From NCBI RefSeq assembly GCF_000209165.1, contig NC_009045.1:620001-684000 (forward strand): 64,000 bases of DNA, given 5' to 3'. Numbering within the stretch: the first letter of the stretch is position 1; every line of letters starts with the position of its first letter. A program made the position numbers and the translations under genes. The DNA comes from Scheffersomyces stipitis CBS 6054. Taxonomy: Eukaryota > Ascomycota > Pichiomycetes > Serinales > Debaryomycetaceae. Positions 56,721 to 64,000 of this stretch are shown piece after piece. The notes beneath the pieces were generated by a model. The model had not been told where the DNA came from. It worked only from the letters and a program-made list of their open reading frames with translations, and ran no database searches.

Positions 56721-59690
56721 TTAATGAGTGTGAAAACCAAAATCGTTCATGACGCTATCAACATCCTTCCACAATAAATCGCTGTTCATGTCAAAATTAT
56801 CCATTTCAAGATTCTCTAAACCCATTTGAATGGGCGATTCATTGAAAATTGCTTCTAAATGTTGCGTTCCTGCACCTATCAGATTATCAACTCTTTGGAT
56901 GCTGGTGCTGGGTTGATTCGTCGAGTATTTATCCGAATCAAGACCACTCCTTGACAAAGCCAGAACCTGCTGGGGAAGACTTGAAGCAATACCTCGTTCT
57001 GGTGCTCTTTGGTCGGCAATGACTTTATGCGTCCTAGGGGAAGCAGGATTTTTGAAGCCCACAGTGTGCGTCCCTGATCTTTCAATCTCTGTTCCGGCTT
57101 TACTGTGGTTAACGGACGAAAGAGAAATAGGGGAACTTTTCTCAGACTTAATGTATGGAGAAGAATCGTTTGATGTGTTCACAACTTTGAAAATTGAGCT
57201 GCGCTTACCACTAACTGAAATAGGTTGTGGATCCAATGGAATCGTTCTGATAATCTTCCGTGCTTTTGATTCCGCGTTAACTGTGTTAGACAACGATCTC
57301 TGTTTTCTAGTGCGCGAGGACGTACTACTTCCAGGCGTAGACTTTTGGCTGCCACCATTACCTACTTTCTGACTCTCATCTAGTGGTCTAGATTCTTCGT
57401 CCGATACCAAAGCTTCTTCATTGCTTCCAGTATAACCGTACTCTTCTTCCTCGTCTTCTTCTTCACTAGCACCATCATCATTTTCGTCAATTCCATCTAC
57501 CAAACCCTTCAGATCAGTTCTACTACTTAACTTTGTCATTCCAACTTGGTCTCTCAAAAGATACAAACAGTCAAAGAAAACAGATGCAGACATTCTGGTT
57601 CTAATGTTAATGCTGAGAGAGCTCATCTTTTTGTCATCCAACTGGCGGAAAACTTGCCACATGTTTCTCATAATTCCGCTGGACCTATGAGCCATGTCAT
57701 GTTTCAATATCGACGCTTTTGCAGCCAAAGATATAGCAGCTAAGTAGCTTTGCTTTCCCGAACCAGTATCAACAATTTTTTTCAATGGCGAATGGATCAA
57801 TTTTCCTATTATGCAAGCCGATTGCCAAATGTTTAGCACGTAGACACCTGGTAAGTACTTAACGAATTTTCTATCCTTCTCTTGAAAAAGCTGAGCCAAA
57901 TTGATCAAAGACATTGCTGCATTATACAAATTGACCAAACCTCTTTGGAGTTCAAAGTCTGCAATACGCGAAGAATCCATAAAATAGTATGTCAAGAGAT
58001 GAACTCTGGCAGATAAAAGTTGAAACCTGCGAAAGCCGTCATCCAGAGGCAAATCATGGGACATTCGAATTTCAATTTCATCCAATCTACGCTGTAAGAG
58101 CTTCAACAAAGGAAGTCTTTCAGTTGGATCAACCAAAGCATATGGATCAAGTGTGTTTGAATTCAAGGTCTTAGCAACTTGATCTCCAAAATGCGCAATC
58201 TCCATCATTAGTTGAATAGATCTCGGAATACTGATGTTACTACCAGGTCTAATTGAATTCCAAATAGAAGAATCGAACTGAACAAATGCAGGAAATCCAA
58301 ACGATGTTGCAATAGTTTGCGAAACTATGTTGCAAATTATCCAAGTTTTAGCCAGTTCATGAGCCATAAAAAGCTGTTGAGGAGTCTTCTGTTGCCCGTC
58401 AGATATAGAAGCAGGAGTATGTAAACCAATTCTTATGGCTTGAAAAAGAGCTGTACCAACTGTCGTGTATGAGGAATCAGCACTTAAAGAGGAGGTAACT
58501 GGCGGCCAGAAAGAATACAAAAGAAATGCTTGCACTGAAAAAACGGAACTTGCATTCAAAATGGGTTCATCCTCTTCAGTTGGATTATACCGAGTGATAG
58601 GCAGAATCATGATTTCAGCCAATATGCCTTTAACAATTGGAGAAAGTTCCAATAGCAACTTGTGATGGGAGTCCTCGCTAAATCTGCGTAATGAAACAAA
58701 CATAATTACCCAAAACAAAGCAGGACATAATTTATAAAGACGTTCAGGACCTTTCAGTACATCAACAACTGGAAGAATTGGATGAAAATGTTCAACGTAT
58801 TCGATGTACAATGCGCGAATAGTCTCTGAAGATAATGTGATTACATCAATAGATTTTTGTTCGCAATGCAAAACATACTCTGGTAGGATAGTTTTTTCAG
58901 CAGTACTAGCATAATGATAATTCTGACTCAAAGGTTGATCTATTTGCCTATAAATTGACGGTGTATTTGGAATCGAATTGTTTGTTTCAGATGAGTTTAA
59001 TGAGAATCTATTGTCCTGAGCATATGGAGATGCAGAAACGGGAGGCATCCACGCCTCCAGATTCGGAAGTAGACGGCTCCTTTCATATTGCTGATGTGGA
59101 AGTGGCTGGTGAACTCCTGGCAGACTCAGAGATAGTGTGGGATTGGGCAAGTTCTTTCCTTCAAATAGTTGGGTACGTCGTATCGGCTGAGGGAGAGGAG
59201 GCTGCGGAATATTAGTAGGAGTTGGTTGTGACGATGACAAGCCCAATAAAGTACGATGTTGAGCCAAGGAAGGAATTTTGCTGATAAGATCAGCCGCTTG
59301 CGAAGAGGATAAGCTTTTCTTCAACTCTGTGAATTCTTTTTCTATTTCAGCTATCCTGGCTCGTTTGTAAGTTCTTTTGTAATCAGACTTCAAGTCACAT
59401 TTGAGACCCTTCTTGATACACCTCGTGCATGGTCCTGGATGTTTTTCATGAGCATCACATCTAGACTTTTGTTGTCGACACTCCACACATGCTATGCGTT
59501 TGGGCTTACCAGACTTCAATACCGGAGGCGGAGTACTCGAGGTGGACTGCGGAGCCGTATGTTCTTCCATGCTAGGAGGAGGTGAGACGCTTTGTGTTTT
59601 TATTTGTTGGTTGAGTAAATGAAGTTCGTGAGACATATTTGCAATCTGAACTAGGCTATCCAAGGAACTAGGCCCGGAACCATTACTCAT
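56721..59690 (-). CDS. LEU3: Zn2Cys6 transcription factor Leu3
   Basis: The 989-aa product has a Zn2Cys6 cluster with Cys68, 71, 78, 88, 91 and 98 (RIACVECRQQKSRCDAHEK...). The following linker RTYKRARIAEIEKEFTELKKSL is the characteristic Leu3 segment and a short coiled-coil dimeriser. A fungal-specific middle homology region (about residues 280-690) should bind the metabolite alpha-isopropylmalate, which switches Leu3 from repressor to activator of branched-chain amino-acid genes. An acidic Glu/Asp stretch lies near 745-760, followed by a Ser-rich region. The C-terminal ~40 residues are acidic and hydrophobic (MDNFDMNSDLLWKDVDSVMNDF), a likely activation domain. It is about 100 residues longer than S. 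cerevisiae Leu3 (886 aa), mainly in the disordered parts. Confidence 0.9.
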   Translation of the reverse strand: MSNGSGPSSLDSLVQIANMSHELHLLNQQIKTQSVSPPPSMEEHTAPQSTSSTPPPVLKSGKPKRIACVECRQQKSRCDAHEKHPGPCTRCIKKGLKCDLKSDYKRTYKRARIAEIEKEFTELKKSLSSSQAADLISKIPSLAQHRTLLGLSSSQPTPTNIPQPPLPQPIRRTQLFEGKNLPNPTLSLSLPGVHQPLPHQQYERSRLLPNLEAWMPPVSASPYAQDNRFSLNSSETNNSIPNTPSIYRQIDQPLSQNYHYASTAEKTILPEYVLHCEQKSIDVITLSSETIRALYIEYVEHFHPILPVVDVLKGPERLYKLCPALFWVIMFVSLRRFSEDSHHKLLLELSPIVKGILAEIMILPITRYNPTEEDEPILNASSVFSVQAFLLYSFWPPVTSSLSADSSYTTVGTALFQAIRIGLHTPASISDGQQKTPQQLFMAHELAKTWIICNIVSQTIATSFGFPAFVQFDSSIWNSIRPGSNISIPRSIQLMMEIAHFGDQVAKTLNSNTLDPYALVDPTERLPLLKLLQRRLDEIEIRMSHDLPLDDGFRRFQLLSARVHLLTYYFMDSSRIADFELQRGLVNLYNAAMSLINLAQLFQEKDRKFVKYLPGVYVLNIWQSACIIGKLIHSPLKKIVDTGSGKQSYLAAISLAAKASILKHDMAHRSSGIMRNMWQVFRQLDDKKMSSLSINIRTRMSASVFFDCLYLLRDQVGMTKLSSRTDLKGLVDGIDENDDGASEEEDEEEEYGYTGSNEEALVSDEESRPLDESQKVGNGGSQKSTPGSSTSSRTRKQRSLSNTVNAESKARKIIRTIPLDPQPISVSGKRSSIFKVVNTSNDSSPYIKSEKSSPISLSSVNHSKAGTEIERSGTHTVGFKNPASPRTHKVIADQRAPERGIASSLPQQVLALSRSGLDSDKYSTNQPSTSIQRVDNLIGAGTQHLEAIFNESPIQMGLENLEMDNFDMNSDLLWKDVDSVMNDFGFHTH

Positions 59691-59882
59691 CTTTTTCAGC
59701 CTTTTTCAGTTGGTGTTCAGTGATCTCTCTCTGCTTGTATATGTAATGAATTTTTTTGGAGCTCATTTCTCCTTATTTTTACAGTTCAGCTTTATATACC
59801 TGTATATAAACCAAGTTGCAAACAGAGAAAAATGAGAACAAATCTATTACAAGAACTACTTTTGACAAACTAAAATGTGGTT

Positions 59883-61487
59883 CTAACCCCAGGACCACAT
59901 GCCGCTAGCAATCCAATCCAAATCGAATTCAGGTGTTTTCTTGCCAAAGATTTTCAACATTGGCAAAACTCCTAACAGTTGAGATCCACCAGGAACAAGT
60001 GATGTTCTTTCTTCTTCCAGAGACTGTTCTTTTCGGGAAGCATCAGATGCTGAACCTAAATAACTATTAAGGTAATCATATAATAATTCCGTGGGTATGT
60101 TTGTTGGCAAATCGTTGATAGACACATAAATACCGGTAGGGTCTGCTAATTCTCTTTTTTGCCCAACATAGTTGGCTATGGAGAGCAATATGTCTAAGTC
60201 TTGAAAGTTATAGCCACCAAGTTCGTTTAATCCAGTGAAAGAAGACCTCCGACGACGACCTGGAAGAATTCCAGCACTCGAATATGGTTCAAATTTTAAT
60301 TCACCCACACTTAGAACATACAAGCGTCCAATTGTTAGTGAATTCCATATAATATAATAGGACTTTTGCTGTAATTCATTTGTAAGTATAGCGCCTTGTA
60401 TATCCGTAAACGCAAGTGCCGTGTCTTGGTTGGTAGCTTTAGAGGCTGCAGCTGTTTCTGATGCAACATTTCTTTGGAGAATTCTATAATCTGGTTTGAC
60501 AGCAATCTTAGGAGTTGAAAAATGATGTACTGAAGATCGCCTTCTTGTTCCACTTTTCTCTGACACTTTACTGCCTACTTCAGTGATAGAGTGCAACACA
60601 TTTTCTGAATCTGCTTTTGTCATATGCAAAAGACTCGACATGCTAGTCAACGAAGAAGAAGATTTCTGATTTCCCTGCAATTCCAGATGAAAAATCGACT
60701 TGTTGAGCTCAGTTACAATCTCTAACTCCTTGCTTTGAAGAATGAACTTGATCAACTCTTGATCTTGAACATTGCTTCCTCTGAGCCATTTTAAGCTCTT
60801 TCCTGATTGATTCATTGGAGAAGAGTCTACCAATTGTTCAATTAGTTCCACTCGAGAAACTGTGAGTGAACTGGATGGAACCTTGTAGAAGTCTAATGGA
60901 AATGCCTTAAATCCAAACTTTTCGTAGAAGAGGCCTGCCCCAGAATACAAATACCAAAAGTACTCCTTGCTTAGGTAGTAATTGGCCAATTCCTCATCAA
61001 TTTCACCGTCAGTAACTACCATATTCTTGAAGCTACCTTTTTCGTCGTTACTTTCATTAATTTTCTCTTTAATGATCTGACTTTCAGTGTGACAAATTGC
61101 TTGAGAAACTACACTTTGGGCCAAACCCCTTTTCCTGTAGTCTCTATGGGTGAAAACATACGCTATCAACAATAAACTTATATTCTTCACACCTATTAAT
61201 GTTGGATCCGGAATAGAAGAGATAGCATTTGATTTATCAACTGCCTTATAAAATCCCTTCATTCTCTTGACAACTGTCGTGGCAACTACATTCCCATTCG
61301 AAGAGTCTTCCAAATAGAAACCTTGAATTTCGCCTCCACTATTTAAGAAATCCAAATGTGATTTAGACTCCACTTCACCAAATTCTTCTGGGGTCAACTT
61401 GCCGCTCCATTCAGATCCACACATGGAATACATAGCAAGTAATTTGTCATAGTCATTGGTAACATGAAATTCGAAATGGTCCAGCAT
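59883..61487 (-). CDS. LYC1-like lysine N-acetyltransferase
   Basis: This 534-aa protein has a GNAT-type acetyltransferase fold in its N-terminal ~230 residues: LLLIAYVFTHRDYRKRGLAQSVVSQAI holds the acetyl-CoA-binding R/Q-X-X-G-X-A-like motif (RKRGLA), and FLFY..GFKAFPLDFY-type strands follow (GAGLFYEKFGFKAFPLDF). The overall layout resembles Yarrowia Lyc1, the lysine N6-acetyltransferase that starts lysine breakdown via N6-acetyllysine, and its Candida relatives. Sequence after 330 is less conserved, with an Arg/Ser-rich GRRRRSS patch, and ends GMWSWG. The start was set at the first ATG (61487, MLDHFEFHV); the frame upstream to 61505 lacks an ATG. Substrate assignment is by family resemblance only. 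Confidence 0.8.
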   Translation of the reverse strand: MLDHFEFHVTNDYDKLLAMYSMCGSEWSGKLTPEEFGEVESKSHLDFLNSGGEIQGFYLEDSSNGNVVATTVVKRMKGFYKAVDKSNAISSIPDPTLIGVKNISLLLIAYVFTHRDYRKRGLAQSVVSQAICHTESQIIKEKINESNDEKGSFKNMVVTDGEIDEELANYYLSKEYFWYLYSGAGLFYEKFGFKAFPLDFYKVPSSSLTVSRVELIEQLVDSSPMNQSGKSLKWLRGSNVQDQELIKFILQSKELEIVTELNKSIFHLELQGNQKSSSSLTSMSSLLHMTKADSENVLHSITEVGSKVSEKSGTRRRSSVHHFSTPKIAVKPDYRILQRNVASETAAASKATNQDTALAFTDIQGAILTNELQQKSYYIIWNSLTIGRLYVLSVGELKFEPYSSAGILPGRRRRSSFTGLNELGGYNFQDLDILLSIANYVGQKRELADPTGIYVSINDLPTNIPTELLYDYLNSYLGSASDASRKEQSLEEERTSLVPGGSQLLGVLPMLKIFGKKTPEFDLDWIASGMWSWG

Positions 61488-62410
61488 TTTGCACGAAATT
61501 TCCAAAGCTTTTGAGAGACGCCAATGAAGCTTAGTCCAAACTCCTCGGAACCAATTGATACTATTGTTCAGTATCCGTGAAGATGACGAGAAAGCAATGA
61601 TATTAAATGATAGTTAGTGATACCATTTCATTATCCCTGAATAAATTCTGCTTTCCAATTTTTCTAGATTCTCTCACGTGACCACACACATGATTTGCTA
61701 TAATTTGGCTCTCTTATCTGTTCATGGATTCTATAACTCTTGTCTCTGTTCTTGTCTCATTCGTATGGATACCTTCAACTTATTGTAGTTTAGATTTGTC
61801 ACACAGCAATTAGTTCTAGTTTAACTGGTGGAATTGGCAAGAGTAAAGTAATCACAACTCTTTGTGTCATCGAAATGCAGGAACTTTTGGTTTTATTGAA
61901 ATGCACAGACTGTGTAAGCCACGTCGATTATTCTGTCATAGATTTTTAGGATAATTAAAATTGACATGCCAGTTCAAAATAGACACTTCAATAAGGTAAG
62001 TCTTCTGCAAGGTAATATACAGTTTGTCGAGAAAAGTGAAAATGGAACTGCGCTCTGTATCATACATACCAATGAATTCATGAGCCAGCTTTTCTACCTT
62101 CACACCTTTCACAAGTTTAACGATTCACCTAGATTTTCCATGTTGCATATATTCGACTTCACAAGAAAAAAAAGTCTGAACACAAAGAAGGATAATGCAC
62201 CATGCAGTACATCTAGCATATTGCCGCATAGTTCATTGCTGCCAAATTCATTTGCCGCAAAAAAGGGCCTGTAACGGCCATCAGTGGATGTTCCTTCCTT
62301 TTTAACGGTCGTACGGAGATGATTGACTCATTAATTAATGGAAGTATTTATGTATGTTGTATTCTTTTCCTTTTCTTTCTACGAACGTAATATAAGCCGA
62401 TATAACCAAT
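61488..62410. promoter_or_regulatory. Divergent promoter between the LYC1-like and permease genes
   Basis: About 0.9 kb of non-coding DNA lies here. A CACGTG-related TCACGTGA (near 61675-61682) and a CTTATC (GATAAG on the other strand, near 61715) are present; the latter is the core of nitrogen-regulated GATA-factor sites. A 102-codon open frame at 61966-62274 has no family character and is probably chance. Confidence 0.5.
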
Positions 62411-64000
62411 ATGAATTACACAGATAGCAAAGCAGACATAAATTCAAAAGCGACTACGATTTCGCCTGAAGTGTCGGTTGTAGAAGTAAGCAAATGGCAA
62501 AATTTCAAGGATTCTTTCAAAAGGGCAGAATTTGTTCATAATAAAGTTGAGTCTAGCTCTTTGGAACTGCAAGAGGCTATAGACCCCAGCCATCTCAAAA
62601 AGGGATTAAAAAAAAGACAACTTCAAATGATTGCCCTAGGTGGATGCGTGGGAAGTGGCCTACTTGTGGCATCAGGATTGGCATTGAAGAATGGACCAGG
62701 TAGTTTGCTAATAGCATGGGCCATAGTTTCTTCATTTTTATATTGTACAATGCAATCATTAGCCGAATTGTCGTCTGTATACCCCGTTTCCGGCTCCTTT
62801 GCAACCTATGCAACCCGTTTTATTGACGCATCTTGGGGGTTCGCCATGGGATGGAACTACGCTCTATTTTGGGTTATTGTTTTACCTCTTGAATTAGTGG
62901 CATCTTCGATGACTATTAATTTTTGGCATTCATCCATCAACTCAGTTGTGTGGGTGGCAGTGTTCTACGTAGTGATAGTTGTTCTTAACTTATGTGGAAA
63001 CAGAGGATTCGGTGAGACAGAATTCGTTGCTTCTGTGATAAAACTCTTGGGGATTGTGGGCTTTAATATTCTTGCAGTGGTCTTGATTTGCGGTGGTGGA
63101 GATGAAGGATACATTGGAGGAAAGTACTGGCACAGTCCTGGAGCATTCACTACGGGGTTTAAAGGGGTTATTTCAGTATTAATTACGGCAACTTACTCCT
63201 TGGCAGGTACTGAATTGATTGGATTGACTTCAGCAGAATCAGAAGGAAATCCAAGAGTTGTACTTCCCAAAGCCATTAAGCAAGTGTTTTGGAGAATTAT
63301 TATCTTTTACATGTTGACATTAACTTTGATTGGTTTTCTTGTGCCTGCAAATTCAGACCAATTGATTGGATCTTCATCAGGTGCCTCAAATTCCCCATTT
63401 GTGATTGCAATTAGAAATGGCGGAATAAAAGTTTTACCTTCTATTTTCAATGTTGTTGTTCTTGTAGCATTGTTATCCATTGGTAATTCTGCAATTTACG
63501 GATTTTCTAGAACTGTTCTAGCACTATCAGAACAAGGTTTGGCTCCAAAATTCCTTGGGTATGTTGACAGAAACGGAAGACCGCTTATGGGAATACTTGT
63601 AGCTGCAATTATTGGGTTATTAGCATTTGTCTCAGCCTCGCCAGTTCAATCAGAAGTCTTCGCGTGGTTAGTTTCTTTATCTGGTCTTTCAACTTTGTTC
63701 ACCTGGGGAAGTATAAATGCGTGTCATATAAGATTCAGGGCAGCAATGTCTGCACAAGGAAGAAGTCTTGATGAATTACCATATGTGTCCAATACAGGTC
63801 TTTGGGGATCATACTACGGGTTATTCATGAACGTTCTTGTTTTGGGATTTCAATTCTGGCTCTCATTGTTTCCTCTCGGAGGAAGACCAAACGCGAAGGA
63901 TTTCTTTGAGAGCTATTTGGGTTCAATTTGTGTTCTCGCTTTCTACGTGTGCCACAAGATATATTCTAGAAATTTGAAGTTTTTGGTGAAGGTAGACGAT
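62411..64000 (+). CDS. Amino-acid permease, YAT family (3' end beyond window)
   Basis: The frame from the ATG at 62411 stays open for 530 codons to the edge of the window. It encodes a yeast amino-acid transporter (APC superfamily, fungal YAT family) in the plasma membrane that co-imports amino acids with protons. The charged cytosolic N-terminus (about 80 residues) leads to LKKRQLQMIALGGCVGSGLLVASG, the signature of TM1. The AELSSVYPVSGSFATYATRFIDASWGFAMGWNY block covers TM2-3. Later come TYSLAGTELIGLTSAESEGNPR (TM6 and the conserved ESxNP-like loop) and FTWGSINACHIRFRAA...GRSLDELPY. This resembles GAP1/GNP1/AGP-type permeases. I cannot assign a substrate. Stop codon and C-terminal tail are not in the window. 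Confidence 0.92.
   Translation, partial: MNYTDSKADINSKATTISPEVSVVEVSKWQNFKDSFKRAEFVHNKVESSSLELQEAIDPSHLKKGLKKRQLQMIALGGCVGSGLLVASGLALKNGPGSLLIAWAIVSSFLYCTMQSLAELSSVYPVSGSFATYATRFIDASWGFAMGWNYALFWVIVLPLELVASSMTINFWHSSINSVVWVAVFYVVIVVLNLCGNRGFGETEFVASVIKLLGIVGFNILAVVLICGGGDEGYIGGKYWHSPGAFTTGFKGVISVLITATYSLAGTELIGLTSAESEGNPRVVLPKAIKQVFWRIIIFYMLTLTLIGFLVPANSDQLIGSSSGASNSPFVIAIRNGGIKVLPSIFNVVVLVALLSIGNSAIYGFSRTVLALSEQGLAPKFLGYVDRNGRPLMGILVAAIIGLLAFVSASPVQSEVFAWLVSLSGLSTLFTWGSINACHIRFRAAMSAQGRSLDELPYVSNTGLWGSYYGLFMNVLVLGFQFWLSLFPLGGRPNAKDFFESYLGSICVLAFYVCHKIYSRNLKFLVKVDD

Noticed and set aside
61966..62274. 102-codon open frame in the divergent promoter
   Set aside because: No recognisable family and the composition looks like chance translation; it sits in the promoter region of two real genes.

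Overview
The window is nuclear chromosomal DNA of a budding yeast. Its protein-coding genes are compact, almost all apparently intron-free, and have clear ascomycete-yeast orthologues (ACH1, BUD27, GPN2, RPN8, COX10, DOP1, ESF2, RIX7, ORC4, SST2, GCD11, LEU3). CTG codons are rare. The ones I checked at alignable positions fit serine better than leucine, which points to the CUG-Ser clade (Scheffersomyces/Debaryomyces/Spathaspora-like); the species is not determined. Translations quoted here use the standard code, so any CTG-encoded Leu is probably Ser.

Left arm (1-23194): ACH1(-), a long non-coding stretch, BUD27(-), GPN2(-), RPN8(+), COX10(+), an acyl-protein thioesterase(+), DOP1(+), an unrecognised disordered protein(+), ESF2(-) and RIX7(+). 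Regulatory sites can be read in some promoters: a PACE/Rpn4-like site before RPN8, and PAC motifs plus a CACGTG box in the divergent ESF2/RIX7 promoter.

Middle (23195-49916): 26.7 kb with no recognisable host gene, filled with Ty5/copia-type LTR retrotransposons. I distinguish four LTR families, all bounded by TGTTGA...TCAACA: LTR-A (393-402 bp), LTR-B (468 bp), LTR-C (432 bp) and LTR-D (340 bp). Two elements have full-length single Gag-Pol reading frames: A1 (28235-34592, identical LTRs, 5-bp target duplication GTGAA) and B1 (37853-43070, LTRs differing at one position seen, no matching target duplication). Around them lie broken copies: A2 (split and mosaic), A3 (deleted), an older element X interrupted by a solo LTR-B and by A1, solo and inverted LTR pieces, and a degenerate right flank. 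In A1 and B1 the gag ATG lies inside the LTR, and the primer-binding site matches the anticodon stem-loop of initiator tRNA-Met (half-tRNA priming, as in copia and Ty5). The flanking genes (RIX7 and a PNPOx-like gene) both point into the cluster. A single gene-free nest of Ty5-like elements is what marks centromeres in several CUG-Ser yeasts, so this is a candidate regional centromere.

Right arm (49917-64000): PNPOx-like flavoprotein(-), ORC4(-), SST2(+) with pheromone-response elements upstream, GCD11(-), LEU3(-), a LYC1-like lysine acetyltransferase(-) and an amino-acid permease(+) that runs off the end. The last three form a neighbourhood of amino-acid metabolism genes.
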